The position numbers and the translations under genes were made by a program. From CAZHOV01 sp964534315 (GTDB taxonomy: Bacteria; Bacteroidota; Bacteroidia; Chitinophagales; Saprospiraceae), in contig CAZHOV010000077.1 in assembly GCA_964534315.1 (NCBI GenBank), positions 1 to 25,979 of the forward strand: 25,979 bases of DNA, given 5' to 3'. Under the pieces are notes generated by a model, which did not search any database, was not told the origin of the DNA, and worked only from the letters and a program-made list of their open reading frames with translations. Positions 1 to 6,995 of the stretch are shown here, piece after piece. Position 1 is the first letter of the stretch; the number at the start of each line of letters is the position of its first letter.

Positions 1-21
1 CATTGCACATTGTATTTCAAT

Positions 22-47
22 ATCTAAAAAAAATCATATTTTTTTGA
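22..47. terminator. AT-rich hairpin, possible terminator of an upstream gene
   Basis: A run of eight A is followed after a short gap by a run of seven T, with ATC and GAT at the outer ends, so the stretch can fold into a short AT-only hairpin. It lies before the first gene of the window and could end a transcript arriving from the left. It has no GC core, so the call is weak. Confidence 0.25.
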
Positions 48-125
48 TGAATACCATTCATTTTTTTTTAACTTTTGCAATTATTCTTTTTGACCTGATT
101 TAACCTAAACCATAAATTCATAAAG

Positions 126-515
126 ATGAGCGCATTTGCAAAAGTAAAAGATTTTCTTCTTCAATTGGAGTACAATATTCTTGAAGAGGATATACCGGAA
201 GAGTTGTTTGTTGTGGAAAATGAAGAGGCTGGTATTTACAAACTCATAATCGATTGTGAAGACCCCATTCTTATTATTGAATATCCGTTGTTTAAGATCA
301 ACAGCAAAAATACGGATCTTTTTAAGGAACTGTTGCATAAGAACCGTGAAATCGTACATGGTGCCTTTGCCCTTACCGATGATGAAACGGTAATCTTCAG
401 AGATACCCTCCAATTGGCTAACCTGGATCTTAATGAACTGGAAGGAACACTGGAATCCTTGGAATTACTACTGGCAGAATACGGAAACCGGTTGATCGAA
501 CTATCTAAGGCCTAA
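126..515 (+). CDS. YbjN-like / type III chaperone-like small protein, first gene of the PspA operon
   Basis: A 129-residue acidic, soluble protein with no signal peptide or membrane segment. The alternation of short strands and helices, with a central LFKELLHKNREIVHGAF stretch and a helical acidic C-terminus (about 100-125), looks like the YbjN/CesT-type fold used by small chaperones and adaptors. By position it matches E. coli YjfI (DUF2170), which also precedes a PspA paralogue. A role as adaptor for PspA or its partners is inferred; no catalytic residues can be named. The ATG at 126 is the only reasonable start. The gene is 109 bp ahead of pspA and probably opens the operon, though I could not fix a promoter. 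Confidence 0.72.
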   Translation: MSAFAKVKDFLLQLEYNILEEDIPEELFVVENEEAGIYKLIIDCEDPILIIEYPLFKINSKNTDLFKELLHKNREIVHGAFALTDDETVIFRDTLQLANLDLNELEGTLESLELLLAEYGNRLIELSKA

Positions 516-624
516 TTTCCTGGATATTCATCGAAAAAAATTGAAGTTTCCCATCTTTTATCTTAAATAGGATGTTATACAAAAACAAATTCCTTATTTA
601 TTAACAAAAAATTTTTAATCATAA

Positions 625-1329
625 ATGGGTATTTTCAAACGAATATTTAAAGTAGGCCAATCAGAAGTAAACTCGGTTATTGATAAAATTGAAGATCCAA
701 TTAAGATGACCGAACAAGGTATTAAAGACCTTAAAAAAGACCTTGACCAAAGCTTGCAATCATTGGCAGAGGTGAAATCCGTGGCCATCCGTACAAGAAA
801 AGAAGCGAGTGAGCACCAAAACCGGGCGAAGTCATACGAGCACAAGGCCGTTCAATTAATTCAAAAAGCACAATCTGGCGGAATCGCTGAAGAAGAAGCG
901 GACCGCCTGGCCACAGAAGCACTTAACCGAAAGGAAGAATCGGAAAGACACGCTGCATCTGCCAAGCAAAACCATGAGCGATTGCAACAGCAAATTCAAC
1001 AACTCAAAAATAACGTGGATAAACTCAAGTCAAGCATCGCCAAGTACGAAAATGAATTGAAAATGCTAAAAGCGCGTTCAAGGGTGAGTAGTGCGACAAA
1101 AAAGCTCAATAAGTCGATGGCTAAAGTCGACAGCAGCGGAACGATCTCTCTGTTGGAACGGATGAAAGAAAAAGTAGACCAGGATGAAGCCATGGCCGAA
1201 GCTTACGGCGAAATTGCCAATGAAAGCCGAAGTATCGATGCTGAAATAGATGACGTACTAGACGCTCCTGCCTCAGGTGGAAGTGACGCTCTCGCTGCAT
1301 TAAAGGCAAAAATGAAAAAGTCAGAATAA
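625..1329 (+). CDS. pspA: PspA/IM30 family membrane-stress protein
   Basis: A 234-residue protein that is almost wholly helical coiled coil (about 25-215), starting MGIFKRIFKVGQSEVNSVID, the usual amphipathic N-terminal helix of PspA/Vipp1 that binds stressed membranes. The C-terminus carries ALAALKAKM, a short tail seen in many non-enterobacterial PspA proteins. Family members form ESCRT-III-like oligomers on the inner face of the cytoplasmic membrane and protect its integrity. No pspF, pspB or pspC is in the window, so control must differ from classical E. coli psp. The stop is 9 bp before the DUF4178 gene, which points to a shared transcript. Closest functional analogue by context is YjfJ. 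Confidence 0.95.
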   Translation: MGIFKRIFKVGQSEVNSVIDKIEDPIKMTEQGIKDLKKDLDQSLQSLAEVKSVAIRTRKEASEHQNRAKSYEHKAVQLIQKAQSGGIAEEEADRLATEALNRKEESERHAASAKQNHERLQQQIQQLKNNVDKLKSSIAKYENELKMLKARSRVSSATKKLNKSMAKVDSSGTISLLERMKEKVDQDEAMAEAYGEIANESRSIDAEIDDVLDAPASGGSDALAALKAKMKKSE

Positions 1330-1338
1330 ACAGACCAT

Positions 1339-1869
1339 ATGTTTAATTTCTTCAAGAAAAAGAAAGAACCAGATTATGACCCCTTAAACGTTCAGATTAC
1401 TGATCTGAACGTTGGGTTCATCTTTGATTATGACCTCAGTCAGTGGGAAGTGAAAGAAGCGTATACCTATGACTGGGGCGATAATTTTTTTACCAAAGAA
1501 TATAAAATCTCCGATGGCGAAAAGACACTATTTCTAAGCGTAGAAGAAGATGACGAACTGGATTTATCGATCTCCGAAAAGATCCGCCTGAGTTCACTCG
1601 ATGAAGATATCGAACACGAGATCACTAATCACGATCGTCCTCCTAAAACGATCCACTATAACGGCGTCCTCTTCAAACGAGAAGAAGAATCGCCCGGGTA
1701 CTTCAATGACGGAGGAGAGGATTGGGTGGAAATGATCAGCTGGGATTATTACAACGACGACGAATCAAAGGTCTTAACCATCGAACAATGGGGAGACCGA
1801 ACGTTCGAAGCCTCCCTCGGCAAAACGATCGAATCCTATGAAATCTCTAATATCACCCCCTCGGAGTAG
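1339..1869 (+). CDS. DUF4178-type protein
   Basis: A 176-residue acidic, beta-rich cytoplasmic protein. It starts with a basic stretch (MFNFFKKKKEP) and then follows the DUF4178 pattern: a domain that begins LNVGFIFDYDLSQWEV, a middle YDWGDNFFTKEYKISDGEK segment, and a late EEWVE/WDYYNDDESKVLTIEQWGD-like segment with several tryptophans. DUF4178 proteins commonly sit beside PspA, DUF350 and polyamine-type genes, and this one takes the place of DUF2491 (YjfK) in the E. coli yjf operon. The biochemical role is unknown. It starts 9 bp after the pspA stop. The next gene is 211 bp away because a repeat element is inserted in the gap. Confidence 0.78.
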   Translation: MFNFFKKKKEPDYDPLNVQITDLNVGFIFDYDLSQWEVKEAYTYDWGDNFFTKEYKISDGEKTLFLSVEEDDELDLSISEKIRLSSLDEDIEHEITNHDRPPKTIHYNGVLFKREEESPGYFNDGGEDWVEMISWDYYNDDESKVLTIEQWGDRTFEASLGKTIESYEISNITPSE

Positions 1870-1904
1870 AAAGTACAACGCTCTAAAAAAATAAAAACTT
1901 GGAA

Positions 1905-2061
1905 GAGGGTGTCTCAAAACACCTTTGGTGTTTCAAGCCACCAAACTTTCTTCTGTGACCAAGCTGTTTTTCCTAAAAAATCAAAGATTTTTTAGGAAAA
2001 ACAGCTTGGTCAAAATAAAAATCTTTCTCGGGGATGGCTCATTTACTAATGAGACAGCCCC
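1905..2061. mobile_element. MITE-like element inside the PspA operon
   Basis: About 157 bp with imperfect terminal inverted repeats: GAGGGTGTCTCA at 1905-1916 and TGAGACAGCCCC at the right end (10 of 12 positions pair). The ends resemble those of IS elements of the IS1182/IS4 kind, from memory. The centre is a long perfect hairpin. The first 50 bp are closely matched near 16049 and more loosely near 6843. There is no transposase. Taking the element out would leave a gap of about 54 bp between the flanking genes, typical for this operon, which supports insertion. Confidence 0.6.
1956..2012. repeat. Perfect inverted repeat, 27-bp arms, 3-nt loop
   Basis: Left arm 1956-1982 begins TGACCAAGCTG and ends in AAAAAATC; right arm 1986-2012 is its exact reverse complement; the loop is AAA. 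It is the core of the MITE-like element. Transcribed within the operon it would form a very stable RNA stem and could slow polymerase, protect the upstream mRNA end or be cut by RNase III. No T-run follows on the + strand, so it is not a standard intrinsic terminator. Confidence 0.85.
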
Positions 2062-2080
2062 CCATATAAAAACAGTTGTT

Positions 2081-2848
2081 ATGCCAACTTTACCCCTACC
2101 CATTAGAATATGGAGCCTCTTATTAAGTTGCTGCTGCTTCTTTATGCTGGGCTGTAGTAGCTCTAACTCTTACCGTTATATGGAAGAAGGACTCGACAAG
2201 GTCATCAAACAATACCGGGAAGTGCCAAATTTTACGATCCTCCTGTATGATATGGATTACCAAAACAATAAATATCTCCATCAATATGAGGTAGTAACTA
2301 TGAATGCTGATTCTTCTCTGGAAAATAAAACAACAGACTGGCTTGAAGTGTCTCCTACATTCTTTAAAACCCATCAGAATAACCTGGGCATGGAAATAGC
2401 TTCAAAAGTCAATGGAAAATTGACTAAAAAAGTAGCACCCGCGGGATACTCTCAATATGTTGGAAACCCCCGCTACGGCCAATGGAGAGAACGTGGCGGC
2501 AGTTCTTTTTGGGAATTCTATGGAAAATACGCCATGCTCAGTACCGTTTTCAATATGATGTCGCGCCCCGCACGTTACTCCTACTGGGATACTTACGACC
2601 GCAACTACCGGGGCGGGGGTTCTCCCTACTATGGACCATCTGGTTATTATGGAACCGATAGTTACGTCAACAATACTTCCCGTGGCAAACAAAGTTCCTG
2701 GGGAAAAAAGCCTGCGTCGTTTAAGCAAAAAGTGCGTAACCAGGTCAGTCGGTCTACTTCTTCCTCTTCCCGGCGAACCTCCAGATCATCGTCGCGTTAT
2801 TCCCGGTCGAGTTCCCGCTCAAGAAGTAGCGGCGGCTTCGGAAAATAA
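2081..2848 (+). CDS. Lipoprotein with Arg/Ser-rich C-terminus, DUF1190/YjfM-like by position
   Basis: I place the start at the ATG at 2081, giving 255 residues; the frame is open back to 1925 but that part runs through the inserted repeat. A signal peptide (LPLPIRIWSLLLSCCCFF) ends in the lipobox MLGC with the lipid-bearing cysteine at 25, so an envelope location is expected. The middle (30-115) is a mixed domain of unknown fold. A Tyr/Gly-rich stretch (about 160-195) follows, then a tail with many SRSSSR runs ending GGFGK. E. coli YjfM/YgiB (DUF1190) proteins also have a Ser/Arg-rich tail with a GGFG-type end and occur in the same kind of operon. Function is unknown. Confidence 0.72.
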   Translation: MPTLPLPIRIWSLLLSCCCFFMLGCSSSNSYRYMEEGLDKVIKQYREVPNFTILLYDMDYQNNKYLHQYEVVTMNADSSLENKTTDWLEVSPTFFKTHQNNLGMEIASKVNGKLTKKVAPAGYSQYVGNPRYGQWRERGGSSFWEFYGKYAMLSTVFNMMSRPARYSYWDTYDRNYRGGGSPYYGPSGYYGTDSYVNNTSRGKQSSWGKKPASFKQKVRNQVSRSTSSSSRRTSRSSSRYSRSSSRSRSSGGFGK

Positions 2849-2874
2849 TTGAAAAACCAACTTAGCACAACACC

Positions 2875-3780
2875 ATGGAAAACCTGCTTTCTAACGAAAA
2901 CTTATTGCTGATCTTTGATACCTTAATGTACGTGATCAGTGCATTTCTACTCTTTTTTATTGGTAAATTTGTCTTTGATATCACCAATCGAAAGATCAAT
3001 ATCAAAGAAGAATTGGTCAAAAAAGATAATCTGGCATTTGCTCTTTCCAATATTGGCTATTACATCGGTTTATTAATTTCTATTGGTAGTGTGATCGTGG
3101 GTCCTTCCTACGGGCTTTGGATTGATCTGATGGATATCATGGTCTTTGGTGTCGTATCTATCATTCTTCTCAATCTATCTTCGGTTATCAATGACCGGTT
3201 TATTCTTCGCAAATTCAGCATTACCAAAGAAATTGTAACCGACCAGAATGCAGGCACCGGAGCTGTGCATGCTGCCGGATTTATTGCTTCGGGTTTGGTG
3301 GTCTTTGGCGCTATGTCAGGGCAAGGGTTAAATTTTTTCCCGGAAGTGCCAGGCGGATACCTCTTTTCCGGGCTAATCACCGCCACCCTATTTTGGATTG
3401 TAGGTATGATCGTTCTGGTTCTTGTAGCAGGTATTTATGCCCGCGTTTTGCCTTATGATGTACACGACCATATTGAAAAAGACAACGTCGCAGTTGGGAT
3501 CAGCTTTGCCGGAGCCATTATCGCTATCGCTATCCTCGTCGGACACGGTACATCCGGCGATTTTACCGGCTGGGTCGACCATTTTTTGAAAGTATTAATC
3601 GAGATCGTTATCGGGCTGATCTTTCTTCCTGTTGTACGCTGGGTAACGGATAAAGTATTGCTACCAGGAGAAAAAATTACCGATGAGATCATCAACCAGG
3701 AACGTCCGAATATCGGAGCATCGTTAGTAGAGGCATTTGCTTATATTGGCGGAGCTATTTTGATTACCTGGTGTTTGTAA
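2875..3780 (+). CDS. DUF350 (YjfL-type) membrane protein with two tandem domains
   Basis: A 301-residue integral membrane protein with about eight hydrophobic segments (near 11-35, 55-76, 80-105, 127-147, 160-190, 205-223, 236-255, 280-301). DUF350 proteins such as YjfL are small membrane proteins found with PspA; this is a double-length version. Four similar units are visible, each an acidic helix followed by Asn and then a Gly/Ala-rich membrane helix, beginning at N52, N125, N204 and N279. It lies 26 bp after the lipoprotein gene and 7 bp before the aminopropyltransferase, so it is surely in the same operon. Role unproven; a channel or sensor acting with PspA is a reasonable inference. Confidence 0.85.
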   Translation: MENLLSNENLLLIFDTLMYVISAFLLFFIGKFVFDITNRKINIKEELVKKDNLAFALSNIGYYIGLLISIGSVIVGPSYGLWIDLMDIMVFGVVSIILLNLSSVINDRFILRKFSITKEIVTDQNAGTGAVHAAGFIASGLVVFGAMSGQGLNFFPEVPGGYLFSGLITATLFWIVGMIVLVLVAGIYARVLPYDVHDHIEKDNVAVGISFAGAIIAIAILVGHGTSGDFTGWVDHFLKVLIEIVIGLIFLPVVRWVTDKVLLPGEKITDEIINQERPNIGASLVEAFAYIGGAILITWCL

Positions 3781-3787
3781 AATAGTA

Positions 3788-5338
3788 TTGAAAATAAAGA
3801 ATCGAACCTATATTTTAAAGGCCGCGCTCTTTGCCACCGGCTTATCCGGTATCGTAGCAGAGTATATTCTGGCTACCCTGGCCACTTATTTTTTGGGAAA
3901 TTCTGTGTTACAGTGGACACTCATCATTTCCCACATGCTCTTTTTTATGGGTATCGGAAGCCGCATCACACAGGTCCTGACCAAGCATATATTCACTTAC
4001 TTTGTTGGTATCGAGTTCGCCCTCTCTTTAGTGGTTTCCTTTTCTGCCCTGATCACGTATTCCGTCGCTGCGTTTAGCGCCTATACCGGTGTTTTTATCT
4101 ATGGCCTGGCCATACTTACGGGTACAATGATCGGCATGGAATTACCGCTTGCAGTAAGGCTAAATGAACAATACGAAGAATTGAGGATCAATGTATCCAG
4201 TATACTGGAAAAAGACTATTACGGGAGCCTCCTGGGCGGGTTATTCTTTGCTTTTGTCGGTCTACCTTATTTAGGATTGACGTATACGCCTTTCATTTTG
4301 GGCGCAATAAATCTATTAGTAGCCATCAGCCTGCTCCAGCTATTTCCTTCGTCTATTTCCAAAAAACGGATCAATCAATTAAGGGTCATTGCCGTTGGAG
4401 TGCTCCTGGTAATTGGCTTGGGAGCCTTCAGTGCTCAGAAGATCATTTTCTTTGGAGAACAGCAAAAATATGTGGATAAGGTTATCTATTCAGAGCAAAC
4501 CGCTTATCAAAAGATTGTCATCACCCAATGGAAAGATGACTATTGGTTGTACCTGGATGGAAACCTGCAATTTTCATCCTTTGATGAGCCCCTATATCAC
4601 GAAGTACTGGTCCATCCTGCCGTTCAGTTGACTCCTACACTTAGCAATGTCCTGATTTTAGGCGGTGGTGACGGGTGTGCAGCCAGAGAATTATTAAAAT
4701 ACCAGAGCGTTCAGTCGATAACCTTAGTGGACCTGGACCCGGCAATGACCCGGTTAGCAAGCGAACACCCTGTTCTATTGGAAATGAATAACGGAGCTTT
4801 GAAAAACCCCAAAGTGACTGTCTTTAACCAGGATGGATTCACCTGGCTGGAGCAAGCCAATCGTTTTTTTGACTTGATCATTATTGATCTGCCAGACCCG
4901 AGGAGTGTAGAGTTGTCCAGGTTGTATTCGTTTGAATTTTATCAAATGTGTAAAAAACATCTTCGTCCCGGAGGCGTACTAATTACACAGGCAGGAAGCC
5001 CCTATTTTGCACCCAGAAGTTTTCGATGCATAGAAAAGACAATGGAGGCAACAGGCTTGTCTGTCATCCCCTTACACAACCAGATTATCACAATGGGCGA
5101 ATGGGGCTGGATGCTTGGGGTCAAACAAGAAATTGCAGACAGCACCCTTATTCACAAGCTGAAAAAAAGCACATTCGAAGAGGTGGACACCCGATGGATC
5201 AACCAGGAAGCTCTCAACCTGATCACCTCCTTTGGAAAAGATTATTTTAAACAACCTACTGATACCGTAAGAGTAAACAAGATCCATGACCCGGTACTCT
5301 ACCGCTACTTTTTGAACGGCACCTGGGATTTGTATTGA
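3788..5338 (+). CDS. speE: Membrane-anchored spermidine-synthase-like aminopropyltransferase
   Basis: A 516-residue protein starting at TTG (3788), 7 bp after the DUF350 stop; no ATG lies close by. Residues 1-220 hold about seven membrane helices. Residues 230-516 are a spermidine synthase domain: AYQKIVI at 239-245, LDGNLQFSSFDEPLYHE at 256-272, the GGGDG decarboxylated-AdoMet site at 292-296, VDLDP at 314-318 and the DLPDP loop at 367-371. Such enzymes move an aminopropyl group from decarboxylated AdoMet onto an amine. With speD next door the co-substrate is made locally, so a working transferase is likely; whether the acceptor is putrescine, another polyamine or a peptide or lipid amine cannot be read from sequence. 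Confidence 0.9.
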   Translation: MKIKNRTYILKAALFATGLSGIVAEYILATLATYFLGNSVLQWTLIISHMLFFMGIGSRITQVLTKHIFTYFVGIEFALSLVVSFSALITYSVAAFSAYTGVFIYGLAILTGTMIGMELPLAVRLNEQYEELRINVSSILEKDYYGSLLGGLFFAFVGLPYLGLTYTPFILGAINLLVAISLLQLFPSSISKKRINQLRVIAVGVLLVIGLGAFSAQKIIFFGEQQKYVDKVIYSEQTAYQKIVITQWKDDYWLYLDGNLQFSSFDEPLYHEVLVHPAVQLTPTLSNVLILGGGDGCAARELLKYQSVQSITLVDLDPAMTRLASEHPVLLEMNNGALKNPKVTVFNQDGFTWLEQANRFFDLIIIDLPDPRSVELSRLYSFEFYQMCKKHLRPGGVLITQAGSPYFAPRSFRCIEKTMEATGLSVIPLHNQIITMGEWGWMLGVKQEIADSTLIHKLKKSTFEEVDTRWINQEALNLITSFGKDYFKQPTDTVRVNKIHDPVLYRYFLNGTWDLY

Positions 5339-5464
5339 ACCAGAGGACCGGAGGAAAATAGGAATATTGGAAAATAAGAAAATAGGAAATCCTTGAGGGC
5401 CAGAGGACCAGAAGACTCAAAATAAATTACTAATTTCCCATGACCAATTCAAAAATTTCGAGGC
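5339..5464. repeat. Spacer with low-complexity GGACCAGA- and GGAAAATA-type repeats
   Basis: A 126-bp gap inside the operon. CCAGAGGACC occurs twice (near 5340 and 5400), separated by an AG/T-rich stretch with GGAAAATA-like units repeated. The same word family, in the opposite orientation, fills the gap at 8431-8488. No coding capacity was seen. The gap separates two genes that act on the same metabolite and may be a recent spread of a genome-wide filler repeat. Confidence 0.5.
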
Positions 5465-5773
5465 ATGAAGGCAGAAATATATAATTACCAGATTTGGATA
5501 ACCCTAACCGATCCTGAAGTGTTGGAATCGAAGATGGAGAAGCTGCTAGACCTGGCGGAATTTAGGGTATTAAAGCGGTTGAGTCATCGGTTTGAGCCGA
5601 TAGGATATACCGCGGTTTGGTTGTTGGCAGAAAGTCATTTGGCCGTTCATTCTTTTCCCGAGGCCGGCAAAACCTACGTAGAATTAAGTAGTTGCAATAA
5701 AGAAAAGACGGATCGGTTCGAAGCCTTATTGAAGGTATTTACGCTAAATAACGCTGCCTCAAAAGAAAACTGA
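5465..5773 (+). CDS. speD: Small S-adenosylmethionine decarboxylase (pyruvoyl enzyme)
   Basis: At 102 residues it is shorter than the usual 115-130 of bacterial class 1b enzymes. The core LLAESHLAVHSFPEAG (53-68) is the self-cleavage region: the chain would be cut between E56 and S57, and S57 becomes the pyruvoyl group. H62 and C77 sit at the same distances from this serine (+5 and +20) as the catalytic His and Cys in the Thermotoga enzyme; the processing serine 8 before it is a threonine (T49). It makes decarboxylated AdoMet, the aminopropyl donor for the transferase encoded just upstream. It ends 2 bp before the channel gene. Confidence 0.88.
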   Translation: MKAEIYNYQIWITLTDPEVLESKMEKLLDLAEFRVLKRLSHRFEPIGYTAVWLLAESHLAVHSFPEAGKTYVELSSCNKEKTDRFEALLKVFTLNNAASKEN

Positions 5774-5775
5774 TT

Positions 5776-6837
5776 ATGGTAAAGCTTCCGACATCTATCC
5801 GTCCTTTACTTATTTATACCCTCTATGTAGTTGCTTTTGTCATGATATTGGGGGCCATCCAGTTTGTAGAGCAAGGAGCTAAAGATGCTTCCATAAAAAC
5901 TTATTTCGACGCTTTTTGGTATTCCATTGTTACGTTAACAACCGTGGGATATGGAGACCTTTACCCGGTCACCACCTTGGGCAAAATATTGGGATTGGTC
6001 TTAATCCTGCTGAGCTTAGGGCTATTAAGTTTTGTCATAGGAAAGATAACCAGTAAAATTCAACGATACATGGAACTCAAAAAGATCGGACATTTTGGTA
6101 CCTCTATGGAAAATCATATAATCATTGTAGGGTGGGATCAACAAGCTAAGATGATCGCCAATCAGATCCTTTCGGCCGGACGATCAATTGTGCTGATCAC
6201 CGACAATCGCAATCATGTTGATCTTTTGCACGAAATGTATCCGGAAGAAAAGGTTTTTGTCATATTCGGGGAACTGACCAGCGAAGAAGTTCTCAAAAAA
6301 GCCAATGCAGTAAAGGCCGGATCTATTTTTATCAATACGCTAACCGATGCTGATGCGTTGGTTTACCTAATCAATCTCAGAAGTTGGTATCCTGAAGTCG
6401 ATCTGGTAGCTGCTGTTGAAAAAACGGAATTGAAACCCACCTTTTATGCCGCCGGGGCTACCTATGTAGTCTCTGATAAAGATATCAGCACCAAACTGAT
6501 CGCCAGTTTTATCTTCGAGCCGGATGTCGCCAAATTTACCGAAGACCTCATGTCTACCGCCACCGAAAAAGATAATTTCGACATCCTCGAATTTGAAGTC
6601 ACCTCAGGCAATCCCTTACTTGGGAAGCCCTACCTCGACACTTTTATCGATTTAAAACAACAGTTCAACGCTGTTCTGATCGGTATTGCCAAATTCCAGA
6701 ATGGCTCTTACCAACTAATCAAAAACCCAGATCATCCCGTCACCATTGAAGAAAAGGATTATCTCATCCTCATCACTAATGGTTTCGTGAAAAAAGCTAT
6801 CGAACAACAATTCGGCGTGAAAGAAGGAAGAATCTAG
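5776..6837 (+). CDS. Two-transmembrane potassium channel with RCK (TrkA-N/TrkA-C) domains
   Basis: A 353-residue protein: outer helix 11-31, pore helix and selectivity filter TTVGYGD at 55-61, inner helix 68-90, RCK/TrkA-N Rossmann domain from about 113 to 245 and a TrkA-C domain from about 268 to 345. The filter is the K+ signature. The Rossmann loop reads VGWDQQAK, closer to the VCGWSES form of MthK than to the GxGxxG of NAD-binding TrkA. It is the last gene of the PspA operon, 2 bp after speD. Polyamines are known pore blockers and modulators of K+ channels, so pairing with local polyamine synthesis is suggestive, though not proof of coupling. Confidence 0.92.
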   Translation: MVKLPTSIRPLLIYTLYVVAFVMILGAIQFVEQGAKDASIKTYFDAFWYSIVTLTTVGYGDLYPVTTLGKILGLVLILLSLGLLSFVIGKITSKIQRYMELKKIGHFGTSMENHIIIVGWDQQAKMIANQILSAGRSIVLITDNRNHVDLLHEMYPEEKVFVIFGELTSEEVLKKANAVKAGSIFINTLTDADALVYLINLRSWYPEVDLVAAVEKTELKPTFYAAGATYVVSDKDISTKLIASFIFEPDVAKFTEDLMSTATEKDNFDILEFEVTSGNPLLGKPYLDTFIDLKQQFNAVLIGIAKFQNGSYQLIKNPDHPVTIEEKDYLILITNGFVKKAIEQQFGVKEGRI

Positions 6838-6842
6838 TCGAA

Positions 6843-6893
6843 GGAGGCTCATAAAACCTATGGTGTTACCATCCACCAAAATTTCCTCTCTGA
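6843..6893. repeat. Degenerate copy of the MITE-like repeat left end
   Basis: GGAGGCTCATAAAACC followed by TATGGTGTTA and CCACCAAAATTTCCTC follows the first 50 bp of the elements at 1905 and 16049 with many changes, and GAGACAG follows at about 6892. It starts 5 bp after the stop of the channel gene and precedes the SDR operators. It looks like a worn remnant. Confidence 0.4.
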
Positions 6894-6946
6894 GACAGAC
6901 CCATTTACCTCCCAAATTTTTTTTCATAAAGTCAAAACTTTTTTTT

Positions 6947-6960
6947 AGAACGAACGTTCT
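6947..6960. promoter_or_regulatory. Operator 1 of the SDR/TetR pair
   Basis: AGAACGAACGTTCT: arms AGAACG and CGTTCT around two bases. It has the size and symmetry of a TetR-family site, and a second near-identical site lies 35 bp away centre to centre, just upstream of the SDR gene. Binding by the TetR protein encoded at 7850 is inferred. Confidence 0.65.
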
Positions 6961-6981
6961 AATATTCATAGTACTTATTTT

Positions 6982-6995
6982 GGAACGTCCGTTCT
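6982..6995. promoter_or_regulatory. Operator 2 of the SDR/TetR pair
   Basis: GGAACGTCCGTTCT, same pattern as operator 1 with one outer mismatch. It begins at the end of TATTTTG (6976-6982), which resembles the Bacteroidota -7 promoter box, so a bound repressor would block initiation. The SDR start codon is 30 bp further on. Confidence 0.65.

Noticed and set aside
1925..2080. N-terminal extension of the lipoprotein reading frame
   Set aside because: The added 52 codons lie in the MITE-like element and its hairpin, and would bury the signal peptide and lipobox. The ATG at 2081 places them correctly.
126..6837. Reading the PspA operon as a phage-defence island
   Set aside because: There is no nuclease, NTPase, toxin or recombinase among the genes, and all families fit envelope stress better. 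A defence role cannot be excluded but has no support in the sequence.
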